From Lantana camara (lineage: Eukaryota > Streptophyta > Magnoliopsida > Lamiales > Verbenaceae): a DNA stretch of 64,000 bases. Shown here in pieces: positions 32,880 to 43,957 of the stretch; the first letter of the stretch is position 1, and each line of letters opens with the position of its first letter. Location of the stretch: positions 45,208,501 to 45,272,500 of the forward strand of contig CM074860.1 in the NCBI GenBank assembly GCA_037501455.1, read 5' to 3'. The position numbers were made by a program, and so were the translations under genes. Below the pieces are notes generated by a model. The model was not told the origin of the DNA. It made no database searches and saw only the letters and a list, made by a program, of their open reading frames with translations.

Positions 32880-35800
32880 TGTAACACCCCAAGCGGTGGG
32901 GCATCACACCCCCGCACTATGACCCGACACGTGTACAAAATGGAAGGTCCACACACGCACCAAGTCACAGCGAACGGGTGACAAACAAAAACACAACGCA
33001 CTAGCTAGGCGGTATCTAACCCTGTACAAAAGAAAATATGCAAAACATGACAGCGGAAGTAGCACGAAATGCCAACTTACAAAAACTTTTACACATCAAG
33101 CATACAACGCAGTACATACATCAGAATCAAATATACGGGTTCAACTAGTGCAGCAACCTGTCCTAACCTGTCCCGAGCAATCATATATTCACAACGGGTT
33201 CAACTAATCCGAGCACCTGTCCTAACCTGTCCCGAATTCCATAATTTCAAATCATAAATACAACCCTGCACAAACATATCTTAAATATCATTTACAAATC
33301 ATAAACCAGAGCCAGAACTAAAAAAACATAAGCAGACGGACACAGACTTGACAGACCCGACAGACAGCCGCCTAGCACGAACTCCAACGACCTCCAAAGC
33401 AAAGCCTGCGAACTAAAACATAAAAGGGGAGGGGTCAGTCCAAAGACTGAGCGAGGGGCTAACACACGCACACTATACATATTTATAGGGCACAGCACAA
33501 AGAAGAAGCGACATTCGTGAACTCGGGGTTAGTTTTTGCACGCCAAAACATTTTCCCGTGATAATATACATTTAGGGAGACTTATCAAACAGACCAAACA
33601 AATCTTAAATCAAAAGTTCCTTAAGGCACAACTCAGATTCATGCAGACTCAACACACATAACGGAGCATATCTTATTAGCTTAAAAGTATATCAATTTTT
33701 TTTTATCTTAATTTACGAATCTACCCCCGTTTCACGAACTTATAACAGACGGACAGACAGAACACACTTACTTAAACCGAAGCAAAACTCATAAATCAAT
33801 CCCACCTGCACACCATTGGGGAAGAGAGGTGCCCCTCTCAACCCACCACAGAACGAAACATACGAACCGGAGGATCCCGCCCGGTTCCTTCGACGGCCAG
33901 CCAAAATGCGCTCCGTCGGCATAGGAGAACTAAGTCTCCCGTTGGTGGAGAAGTGCACAGGGGTCGTAACCGGCGACCCCATGGTCGTCCCGGGTCTCCC
34001 TTACCCACAATCTCCGGGGCCCATCACACAGATAACAGACATATATCGGAAACTTATCTTGCCACACACAGACAGACAGACGTACATATCTCATGCATAT
34101 CGTGCTTACCATATCACACGTACATATCACGCAGACTGACCTCGGAATCATAACAGAACTGAAACAAAGCATACATAGGCTCATACATAGCGTTTCGTAT
34201 TTTCAAATCAAATCATATGACAAAACCAACAAAATACATACTTCGCACATATCTACATATACATAAGGCTTATAAACCGCATGCATTCGAAAACGAGCAC
34301 ATTGCAATAGGGTATAACTATATCCTAACCTCACCTGGTACCAAACACAGCCGAACACAAAGCAGAAGGTCCACCCCGGAACCTGTACGACTCACTTATC
34401 ACCACCCCGGGTGCACCTGAACCAACTGAACACACAAACACAACACAGGGCTCAGATTCAAACTCAGACAACCACACAGAGACGCACGGCAATACTCAAG
34501 TACTTACGAAATGCAATCACACAAACAGGTTTCAAATTCATATTAATTCTATGCAAAACAAAACACTAAGGCATATTCATACGCACAATTAATGCAAATT
34601 AGGGAAACTGAAAGGCAATAGGATTCACTTTATTTCATATCAATTCATATATTGCACATTTACAAAGCAATCAAATTAAATTCACATATAACGTTTCATA
34701 AATTTATACGTATTACAAAGCCAAATAAATCATATAATAGCATGTTTCAAATTTCATTTAAAGCTCACGAAATTTCATAATAAATTCTAACCATGCTAAG
34801 TTCAGATAATTCAGTCATGGCATACTCAATTCATATATCACATAACGGATTCAATTATCAAGGTTGAACCAATCAAATCAAACAAATTCATCTTGTTTCC
34901 AAAAATTACACAAACACCCCCTCTAATCTAATCAATTAGCATAAATTCAATAACTCGGGATTCAATTTACAAAATACAAAGTCCATACTTATCATATTTC
35001 GTATTATACATGATTTCATACACAATGGAATTCATTTCGATCAACAATTCAAGCATATAACAATTAATTCACATTTAAACAATTAATTCAAATAAGTCCC
35101 AAATACATAAATAAATACGCAGAAATTAAACCGAGTGTCCGATTGACGAACGGAAAGTGGTGATAGACTCACCACAACGAGGCGGACACGCTGTCCGAAG
35201 GTCGCCGGATTGCCGCTGCCGGAGCCGCCGGAATAGTGGCCGCCCGCCGTTCGGCCGCCGCCGGAATGTGTCGGAAAAATCCCGAAAAATCACCCGTGCA
35301 AAGATTCATCGTGCTCAATCCAATTCCTCGATCAATTTCTGCAAATTCCAAACCAATTGTCTTCAATTTCAGATCCAACAATACGAAAACCCTAAATCTT
35401 CAAACTTCAATTACTTTCAAACCGGTGAACCAAAATGCGATCCGAAAGAGGAATCGGCTTACCCATGACAAGCTTTACGAAAACCCTAAGCTATCATGAC
35501 GGAAAAATCCTCGGAGGTGGCGCCGCCGGTGCGCCGCCACTGTGCCGCCACGAACCGCCGCCAAACGGCAAAATCTGGAGTCAAGCAAATGGGGTTCATT
35601 AGTTCTCGTCGTTCCGAACAACTTTCGTGAAGGGTCCGAGGCCAAAAGATGGCCGAAAAAGGCCCCCGTTGAGCTCCGAAGTTTCTGCCACCACCACGTC
35701 GCCGGAACCACCACCTACGGCCAAAATTGGGTGAAAACGATGCCGGAAATGGACTCGGGAGGTCGAAAAACCTTGGAAAACACTAACCTTGGTCGGAAAA

Positions 35801-36566
35801 AGTCACCGGAGCGCCGCCGTGACACTGTTCACGCGGCGGCGGCGTGAACTTCAGGCGGCGCGTGCGCCGCCGTCCGGTGGCCGTTGGCCGCGCCGCCAAC
35901 GTCATCCGCTGCGCCAGGAGCTCCTCTCACCGGCTGTGGGGCGCGTGTCGCCGGAGGGTCCCCGGAAGCCGCCGCGGGAGGCCGGCAAAGTGGCAGCTCC
36001 GCCACCTCCTATAGCCGCGACTGAAAATCACGAATATCTCCGTCGTCGGTCGTCGGTTAGTCGAGTTCTTGGTACGGTTGCGACCGCGTCGTCGAGACAA
36101 TCGAAATGGACTATTCATTCATCGAATTCCGTCGAGAAACGAGCGAGTTTGAGTAGTGTGTGAAAACACACCGTGAGTGTGTGTGAACAGTGAAAATCGC
36201 GGGAGAGAGGGAGAGAGAAGCTGAAGCTGGAATTATGGCACGCAAAACGAGGATCCGGGTATTATATCTCGGGTCCTCGTACACAAAAAGGGTCGGAAGA
36301 AGGGGTTAACGACGTCACCATAGGGCAAACTCAGAGTCTACGGACTCGTTTCGATGCCCCGAACGCGTTGAAGGGGTCAAAATGGTCAAAATCTCGTTCG
36401 AACGATAAATGACCGAAAAACCCCTAAAAAAATAAAATTATAAAAAGGCCCCTAAACTCTAAAAGAGTTCAAAATAGGGCCACGAAAAATATAAAATCAC
36501 ATAATTAAACACATTAAAAGGTTGAAACAAGACGTACCTTATAAATCGGACGAGCGGGATGTTACA
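32880..36566 (-). mobile_element. Solo LTR F, related to the E LTR
   Basis: 3687 bp. Plus-strand ends are TGTAACACCCC and GGGATGTTACA, flanked by TSD GAACC at 32875-32879 and 36567-36571. The U5 block (CACACCCCCGCACTATGACCCGAC) is on the left, so the orientation is minus. No interior or second LTR, hence a solo LTR from LTR-LTR recombination. Its GC-rich part (about 35160-36130) is homologous on the opposite strand to 18660-19600 of LTR E, including a stretch of about 85 bp around the GCCGTAG.TGGTGGTTCCGGC motif. A possible TATA (ATATAATA) lies at 36260-36267, minus. Confidence 0.9.
35542..35847 (+). other. Antisense ORF in the GC-rich part of LTR F
   Basis: 101 codons, MPPRTAAKRQNLES...VAGTTTYGQNWVKTMPEM..., antisense to the LTR. 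It aligns with the antisense ORF of LTR E at 18764-19228. No known domain. It is listed because the frame is shared, not because a product is shown. Confidence 0.3.
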
Positions 36567-36571
36567 GAACC

Positions 36572-36794
36572 CGTCACCTGCTTTGCATGTTTTGTTTTAA
36601 ATGCTTCCGCTATCTATTGTTGTTGGGTTTAATTGCTTCCGCACTGTGAGTTTGTCAAGTTAGATCCGCCTAGCCTAGTGTGTGAGTTGGTCTCCTGTTC
36701 GCTATGATTCGGATTCGGGCATGGACTTTCTATTTCATGACCAGGTCGGGATCCTAGTGCGGGGGATGTGGCATCCTCCGCTTGGGGTGTTACA
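36572..36794 (+). repeat. 5' LTR of E, segment 3 (U5 end)
   Basis: Last 223 bases of the LTR with the shared U5 terminus (TTCGCTATGATTCGG, TAGTGCGGGGGATGTGGC, GGGGTGTTACA). Confidence 0.8.
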
Positions 36795-36803
36795 ATCTTT
36801 AAT

Positions 36804-36815
36804 TGGTATCAGAGC
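36804..36815 (+). other. Primer binding site of element E (tRNA-iMet)
   Basis: TTGGTATCAGAGC ten bases after the LTR end at 36794. Confidence 0.85.
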
Positions 36816-36900
36816 TCTAGGTTGCAAAACCGAGCTCTTGAGTCGTGTTGAGTCTGTCGAGGTCGTACGGCATAGGAATAACTGCGTATTACATTTGTTT
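36816..36900 (+). promoter_or_regulatory. Conserved post-PBS leader of element E
   Basis: TAGGTTGCAAAACC, GTCGTGTTGAGTCTGT, GGTCGTACGGC, ATAGGAATAACT: the same blocks as in A, B and D although E encodes no proteins. Confidence 0.5.
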
Positions 36901-38776
36901 GACTTGATACTTTGACCCTTCGGCATGAATTGTTTCGTGATTATATGATTGTGTGCAACATCTTATTTTGTGTGCTTTATAAATTACAACTAATTGTTGC
37001 ATTTACGTGATATACTTGTTACATTTCATTTGCATCCTAATCCGCATGCATCGAATTTAGTGTTTAAATTTCAGGGTGCCCTATGAGTCAACACTGAGAT
37101 TTCCCTCCGTCAACACTACCTATTGGCACTACAACGAAAAGGTACCATAATTCGAAGATGAAAGGATTCTTTACCAAGATCAATGTTCATGAAAAGGTTC
37201 AGAGTTGAAGGGATGAGAATTACTATATTGACTTACTATCTTAAGTCAATGGAAAGATGAAGTTTGACGAATTTTAACCTTGAGGATTCGTTCATCTGAA
37301 AGTAGTCACCTTGTTGATGGAAACACGTTAATGTAGAAGAATCCGGTCAAATAAGATCCGATCAACTTTAAGGGATGTGGATAGCTAGGTAGCCATGTTA
37401 CTTAAGCAACGAACTACAAACCATCAGTGAGTGTTGAAGGTTTTGGTACCGTTTAGAGTTAACGAACGACAAGACAAGATTGATTGTTAGCTCTTTGGGT
37501 GTTTCTTCAAGATAAGATGGAAGACACTGATAAGGTGGGAATAGAACACTTAGATGCCAAAAGATTTTATCCAAGTTTCGGAATCATATACCATGGATTG
37601 CTTTGGGAAGTGTATAGCACCACGATCATCCAACTAAACTCTGGGATAAATATCTGATTGACAAACGAATCATGGACCACTCCTTGAAGACGAGCAGACT
37701 AAGATTTAACACATAAATGAGAATTCTTGAAAGAGACTGAGGATGATTCTAGTTGAGCAAGGAATACGGTCTAGTAAGGGGTTTTGTGATAAACGAGCCT
37801 TGCTGAGTTACCACTCTATGAAAAGACTCAAGACAGAGAGGTTCAGATGACGAGGGTTGCATCATTGTCGGCTTAATCAACTCCTAGTGCTTTATCTCGA
37901 CTTTCTTGTCAAGACTTTTACACTTTCGTTAACGGTACACCAAGCATTTATGGCATTTACATACATGCATCGCTTAAATACTCTTACCTTGTTTTACTTG
38001 ATGTGGGTGATGACTATTGTTGTTTTAATTGTGATAACTTGGATACCTGATCTAGTATTTGTAAACGAATCATGGACCACTCCTTGAAGACGAGCAGACT
38101 AAGATTTAACACATAAATGAGAATTCTTGAAAGAGACTGAGGATGATTCTAGTTGAGCAAGGAATACAGTCTAGTAAGGGGTTTTGTGATAAACGAGCCT
38201 TGCTGAGTTACCACTCTATGAAAAGACTCAAGACAAAGAGGTTCAGATGACGAGGGTTGCATCATTGTCGGCTTAATCAACTCCTAGTGCTTTATCTCGA
38301 CTTTCTTGTCAAGACTTTTACACTTTGGTTAACGGTACGCCAAGCATTTATGGCATTTACATACATGCATCGCTTAAATACTCTTACCTTGTTTTACTTG
38401 ATGTGGGTGATCACTATTGTTGTTTTAATTGTGATAACTTGGATACCTGATCTAGTATTTGTAACTTGAAATTTCTACTTGTTATGAACCGTTGCCGAAA
38501 TGAATGAGTTATGTACTTATGAGGACTATTTATGACTATGTGATTTAAAACTCTCTTGATTGCTCACTAACTTCTCATATAACATACATACATACTGTAA
38601 CCCTGTTTTATAGGGATTCCATCGCGATATCTTGAGTTGAGGTATGAGCGTTGAAGCTATACTTAAGGGACACCGATATCAGTTGTATAAAGTACACCAA
38701 ACATGCATCGCATACTTTTTGTCAAGTGTTACTATGATGTGTGTATATATGAATAACGGAATAGTGAATTTACGTG
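36901..38776 (+). other. Non-coding interior of element E
   Basis: No gag, protease, RT or integrase motif in any frame. It holds a 400-bp tandem duplication (37663-38462). Short hydrophobic ORFs there repeat with the duplication and look accidental. Confidence 0.6.
37663..38462 (+). repeat. 400-bp direct tandem duplication in E
   Basis: Two units, 37663-38062 and 38063-38462, exact period 400 and about five differences by eye (for example near 37767/38167 and 37930/38330). Recent compared with the decay elsewhere in E. Confidence 0.9.
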
Positions 38777-38777
38777 C

Positions 38778-39118
38778 AAGAGAGACCTTAGGTTCCCTCT
38801 TTCTACGTGTTGGAGAGATGTAGGATTCTCTCTACTTATGTGATAGAAAGATGTTGGAATCTTTCTAAGTTTTGTGCACGAGAGATGTTGGATTCTCTTA
38901 TACTTAGATATCCAGGGATGCTGGATTCTCTTGAATGTAGGGGTTTGAGGAATGCTGAATTTTCTCAAACTAGAATGTTGGGAGATGTTGGAATCTGCCT
39001 GATTTAGGTTGAGAGATGGGGTTCTCTCAATTATGTGCTCGAGAGACGGGGTTCTCTCTCTTGTGGCGGCTGAGGGACGGGGCTCCCTCACTTACGTGCT
39101 GAGAGATGGGATTCTCTC
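38778..39118 (+). repeat. Array of about eleven short hairpins in E
   Basis: Each unit is a GA-rich 5' arm, a 6-8 base loop and a TC-rich 3' arm. Clearest units: 38844-38867 (TAGAAAGAT/ATCTTTCTA), 38943-38970 (GTTTGAGGAA/TTTTCTCAAAC), 39009-39030 (TTGAGAGA/TCTCTCAA), 39041-39058 and 39101-39118 (GAGAGA/TCTCTC), 39071-39090 (TGAGGGA/TCCCTCA). Arms differ between units but stay complementary. Loops in the last four are TGGGGT, CGGGGT, CGGGGC and TGGGAT. Four units of the same design lie at the matching place in D. About 310 bases before the polypurine tract. Unit 38912-38932 is weak. Confidence 0.8.
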
Positions 39119-39408
39119 TTGTTTATTGTGGTTGCGTTACGCGTTGATCTGACTACGGGTTGCAAATGACAAGTATGAGACGACATCGAGCTTGGGTGCA
39201 GTTGCAGCTATCCTATCATGGGAATGACCGATCGAGTTCGAACAACTAACAGATCAAGTATCCGCACGGACCTCGACGATAACAAGACATCCTAAAGGAG
39301 GTTCAGTGTAGATGACAAGAGTAAGCCTCACCATTAGAGTTATGTTCTTATGCGAGTTCAAGAGAAGGATTGGAGCACTATAACTCGAGCATCTACATTT
39401 TTACAGTG

Positions 39409-39427
39409 GAACCTGGGGACCAGGTTC
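39409..39427 (+). other. Stem-loop beside the polypurine tract (E)
   Basis: GAACCTGG-GGA-CCAGGTTC, a perfect 8-bp stem two bases from the TTAAGGGGGG tract. It corresponds in place to the AGGA hairpins of A, B, C and D but with changed, still pairing, arms. Confidence 0.7.
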
Positions 39428-39429
39428 TC

Positions 39430-39444
39430 TTAAGGGGGGAAGGT
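39430..39444 (+). other. Polypurine tract of element E
   Basis: TTAAGGGGGGAAGGT directly before the 3' LTR start at 39445. Confidence 0.85.
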
Positions 39445-40375
39445 TGTGACGCCCCGTATTCTCGAAGGGCGTCCTGACGATATTAACAACTAAGTCTCTA
39501 CACTTGTGTGTGTGTAATATAAGAGTTCTCAAATTATGTGATTTAATGTAAAACCAATTTAATATGTGATCATTTGGATTATTCTAAGATTAATTGTCAA
39601 GTTGATTTTTAATCCATCATGTTACTTAACTTGTTTAATTTCGGTTTACTTGAATTCCTTGAGATTAATTGTCAATCATGTGTTTACGAAGTGTCGTTAA
39701 ATTGTACGAAAGGTTTCCAAAATTAAATTGAATTAAACTCTAATTGGTAAATCTCTTTCTTTCATTTTAATTTATAAAATTAATTCGAAGCTTGAATGTT
39801 TATTCGTAAGTTTACTAATTTTATTTACGATTATTTGTACGCGCTATTACTCTTTGCTACGCGATAAGGATACCCGGTTGTATATAACTTGTGCACAAGA
39901 CACATTTCTCCCAAACCTCCTTTCTCTCTCTCTCTCTTCCCTCTCTCTCCTCTCCCACTATCTCTCCCGCGATCACTATTCGCGGCTTCGGTTACAAGCC
40001 CATAACTCACTCGTTTCTCGACGGATTTCGACGAATGAATAGCCGATTTCAGATATCTCGGCGAGGCCGACGCAAGAGTCCAATTTCACAGCTTAACGAT
40101 GAACGATGGCTGAGTTATCGCCGGAATTCAGAAGCAGCGGCGGAGGTGTCGGACCACTGCCACTTCGCCGGCATCCCGCGGTGGTTCCCAGCCACCATTT
40201 GAGACACACGCCCCAGATCCAGGAACTAGACCTCCCGACGTTTCGTCTGACGTTGGCGGAGTGGCCATCCGGGCCGTCATGGCACCGCACGGGCCGCCTG
40301 AAGCTCGCGACGGCGGCGCATTTTACTGTAGCGGCGGGTTTCGCCGCATTCCGGAGGTGTTTTTCGACGGGCCTT
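39445..40375 (+). repeat. 3' LTR of E, truncated
   Basis: 931 bases matching 18130 onward, including the TATA box (39881-39887) and part of the GC-rich segment. Homology stops at about 40375 (CGACGGGCCTTGA) where D LTR sequence begins with a shared TGA. Confidence 0.87.
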
Positions 40376-41830
40376 GAAATGGGAGATCCATACACATGCC
40401 AATTTCCATTAGGTCTTTCGTGGCCCAGCGAGTGGGCGTGCATTATCTCCAACCATCACCTTGTGTAGTTCATTAAACATTCAGTCATTCTTTCTTTTCA
40501 TGCATTACATTCTTTCTTTGTGCACATTCATGATCGTTTACACCTTTTTCCTCCGATTGGTGGACGGGTTAGCAAGACCCGGCCACCTCCTTCATTGACC
40601 AAAAGCGGTTACATGACTCCCCAGATGGCACTCAGCGTCCATTCCTCGCTAACTCCTAAAGAGGTCCGTTTACGCCGTACATTGGTTGGAACTAGTGTGT
40701 GGGATCACCGTCGGCCCATGCCTCCCCGGATAGCCACTCACACTAAGTCCTCCCTGGGCCCCATTCTGTGCGTTCATTCATTCTTTCTCGCCAAAACATT
40801 CGGTAGGGTTCACAAAAGAAAGGCTTTACGTTGAAATCATTAACTCTTGAAAACGGCTCTATATACATATAATAATTTTGGCCGAAATCTTTACACATTG
40901 AGAGTATATTGGGTTATTTAACTAAATAGTAGAGAAACCCACTTGTGCGCCTCTAACCAAACAATACCAAGAAGAAAAGGAGACTCGAAAGTAACCTATG
41001 AACCCCGCACGTCTCCGTCCTGGAGAAAACTTTAAGATTTGAAGAAGTATGGAGAAGATTTGGCTTCAAAATCTCAAGATATGGAAAGGGCTTTTTTCTT
41101 CTTCTTCTTTCTTCTCTTTGGATCAGATTTTCTTCTTTCTTGGGGGATGAGTTCGAATGGTTGACAGTCAGGGGGGAAAAGACACTTAACTCAAGTACAA
41201 AAGTCATGGGTTAAGGCTTGGTTAGGTTAGGGTGGTCCCACAAGTGAAGACTAGTCAAAGAAGTGGGCTTTTAAGCCAAAGGTGCTCGTTTCGGAAGAAT
41301 TTCAGAGGTCCAAATGGGTTTAGAAAAATATGAATCTTGGTTCCTTGGCTTCCTTTCTTCATTATAAGTCCAACACATCTTCCGGAATTCGAATCCGAAT
41401 TCCCGAGGTCAAGTTACGCCATCCGGAACCAGAGGTGTGCCGAATGCCCTTAATCTGCCGACTTGGTCTCGTTCCCAAAATAAAATTCGTTAACATATCA
41501 AAGCAAGATCGAAACCATGAAACGAGCATGTGCACCTGTTCATAACACATAAATCTACAACATACTAAAATTCCACAAAATTCCGAAATCAAAACAAGTA
41601 GGAACGGCACTCGATCAGAACATATAAGTGCATAACATTCAAGAATTCATTTAAATTTCAAATATTCATAAAATAATTATAGATTTTAACGAAATAATAC
41701 TAATAATTAAAATGATATAATTAAAAATTATAATTTTAAAAAATAATTAGTTACATAATTAAATAATTTAAATGCGTAATTATGTAAACACATACGTTAA
41801 ACTAAACAACCGAAGAACCGGGGCGTTACA
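40376..41830 (-). repeat. 3' LTR of D, truncated and internally deleted
   Basis: Matches 63243-64000 (ATGGGAGATCCATACAC, then TTAGGTCTTTCGTGGCC...CTCCGATTGGTGGACGGG). About 490 bases present in the 5' LTR between 63273 and 63760 are missing here, with CCAA at the joint. On the minus strand it starts TGTAACGCCCCGG at 41830. Confidence 0.85.
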
Positions 41831-41846
41831 ACCTCTCCCCCTTAAA
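41831..41846 (-). other. Polypurine tract of element D
   Basis: Minus strand TTTTAAGGGGGAGAGGT adjoining the LTR start at 41830. Confidence 0.87.
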
Positions 41847-41847
41847 A

Positions 41848-41865
41848 GAATCCATCCTCGGATTC
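41848..41865 (-). other. Stem-loop beside the polypurine tract (D)
   Basis: Minus strand GAATCCG-AGGA-TGGATTC, seven pairs including one G-T, loop AGGA. Kept in an element without a pol gene. Confidence 0.68.
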
Positions 41866-41888
41866 ACTACTCGCCAGGAATAAAACAA

Positions 41889-41994
41889 TGAGAGAACCCC
41901 GTCTCTCACAAGCAACAAGGAGAGAGAACCCTGTCTCTCGAACAACAATGAGAGAACCCCGTCTCTCGCACACAAAGAGAGCACCTCGTCTCTC
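41889..41994 (-). repeat. Array of four short hairpins in D
   Basis: Units 41889-41908 (TGAGAGA/TCTCTCA), 41922-41939, 41950-41967 and 41977-41994. On the coding strand the loops are CGGGGT, CAGGGT, CGGGGT and a longer CGAGGTG. Same arm and loop design and same sense orientation as the E array. Confidence 0.8.
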
Positions 41995-43952
41995 ATAAAC
42001 AACTAAAAAAGAGAAACGTACTAAGACATAAAATATAACACATCAAGGAACAAACATCATGAAGAAGGCATCAAAACATTCAATTACGACAATGTATAAA
42101 CAAAACAATCACACAAAGCCAGGTAATAATTATCACTTATATCCAACATCGATCATACCAAATATAGTTATCATACCAAGGAATCAAAGTACATATTACC
42201 AAAATTATTTGAGTTAACAATGCGTGTATGCATATGCCATGAATGTCTGATGTCCCGTTTACCGTGGAAAAGAATTTGGAGTTAAATCTTTCATAGTCCC
42301 AAGGCATGGTCCGAACCCAAAACTAGCTCAACTCTTGACTTATCCTCAATATCTTCAACAAGTCAACTTGAAAAGCTATTAAGATCCTCGATTGGTCTTA
42401 TTCTTGATTCTACTCAGATTCTTACCTCTACTTATCTTCTTCTATCTCTCGATGGTGCGTTGACCAAGATCTAATCATCTCGTCTTTCCAAACAAACCTT
42501 ATTTCACGTCTCCAAATTTCAGATCAACCTTCGTTACGGTTCCTGTCTCCTTTTGTAGTTTATTGAAGCTTTTGAAATTCGAATGTTGTTGTTGTTGTTG
42601 TTGTTGTTTTATTTTTTTTATTAATTTTTTTTTTTTGCGAAAATACATAACTTTTCTTTTTCCTGTATAGCTGAGAAAATCCGACATCGACCTAATCTCT
42701 AATCTCTACTCTCCGCGACAACCTGGTTTAGTTCTTTGTTGAGTACTTGGCTTGCTGGAATTCGTTGACATCACCTTTAAAGAGGACAATTCGATCGGTT
42801 TCCGTTTCTCAAAGCTGATTTAGAAATCCATCAGAAGTTCCCTAATAGTACCATCATCTCCAGTATTTGAATCAGATACGTATGAATACCCAAATGAACC
42901 AAATCCATTTGATACCCTGTAGAAATCAACCCGAGTGTGGTAACTTAACTCTCACTTGGAAAATTTAAACTGAGAATGCCATCTCATTCTTTTCCTATTA
43001 CCATCATTAGGAATTTCATAACTGCCATTGTTTACATTTTCGTTGTCCCTACTAGAAGTGACTTTCTCAGCAGAACCGTGAATTTAAGTTTATCTCACGG
43101 TTGTGCTCTCCCCCTTAAAAATTCAACCATCACCTGTTGGACTCTATCCATAAAACTATCCCTTAATCGGAGTTCTTTATTCCCTCGAAGTTATCTTCCT
43201 TGGAATGTGCAACCCTTGGGAGAGGAGTTATTCGGTATATTATTCACATTCACTTTAAAGTGATTGGTCTGAATAGCGACCCGAGTTATTTGTCTTCCAA
43301 TTTCTTCTTTTAATCCTCTTGAAGCTCGAAATCTCATTTTCTTGTCTTGTCCGATCCGAATAGCCCGAAGTCAACTCCAACCCCTTTGAAATTTGAAATT
43401 CCAATCCCATCTTTATCTGAACCGTATCGCCCGAAATGTTATTCTTCAACTCTATTCGGTAGGAATTTGATCAAAGTAGTAGTTAAAGTGTAGAATGGGG
43501 AAGACATCCTAACAAGCAAACACTAATAGGATGCATGTCGGGTTAGGATGTCAAATGCGTGTAGCACGTATTCTCAACAAGGAATATGCAACACTTTTTG
43601 AGCAATTATATCAATTAGAGATGCGCATATAAATAAAGGAATTAAATTATCTAAAGTGATGTATGATGCACGTGCTATGGATGCATTAAACCTGTCACCG
43701 TAGTAGTAGTTTTAGCATAAGATCCATTCCTTTAATCTCGATATTGCGGGCATAAGTTGTAAGTTTGAGCATTGTTCGGTCATTGATGATGTTTTCCAAT
43801 CTTCCTTTACTTCCAAATCTTTGCTCGCTTCCTTATCTCCTTGCATGTCCCCAAAGTCCCGAGAAGATAATACAATTTGAATTCTTCATTATTCCTTGCT
43901 ATTATTGCGTCACATCCACTCATTGGTCCATGATGGTGATCGCATCCATTAA
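41995..43952 (-). other. Non-coding interior of element D, left part
   Basis: No retroelement protein motif in six frames. Contains a GTT microsatellite (42585-42608) beside a T-rich tract. Ends at the TSD GCTTC (43953-43957) of solo LTR N. Confidence 0.6.
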
Positions 43953-43957
43953 GCTTC
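43953..43957. repeat. Target-site duplication of solo LTR N (left copy)
   Basis: GCTTC, matched at 62390-62394, 18.4 kb away. Confidence 0.85.

Larger units (their letters stand above)
18130..40375 (+). mobile_element. Element E: non-autonomous LTR element, interrupted by B and F, 3' end truncated
   Basis: Begins TGTGACGCCCC at 18130 inside Athila RNase H. The 5' LTR is split by B (21004-31848) and F (32880-36566) and ends GGGGTGTTACA at 36794, followed by a tRNA-iMet site. The interior 36795-39444 (2.65 kb) has no gag or pol and carries a 400-bp tandem duplication and a hairpin array. A polypurine tract precedes the 3' LTR start at 39445. That LTR stops at about 40375 in a chimeric junction with element D. 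Without nested copies the 5' LTR is about 4.1 kb. It resembles large retrotransposon derivatives that depend on another element's proteins (inference). Confidence 0.85.

Noticed and set aside
37857..38469. Hydrophobic 70-76 codon ORFs in element E, membrane-protein-like
   Set aside because: They are the two copies of the 400-bp tandem repeat, with no start context and no homologue I recognise.
36901..38776. Degenerate gag or pol in the E interior
   Set aside because: No gag core, zinc knuckle, DD or integrase motif in any frame.
42499..42687. Poly-Gln ORF in D
   Set aside because: Translation of a GTT/AAC microsatellite on the minus strand. No gene context.
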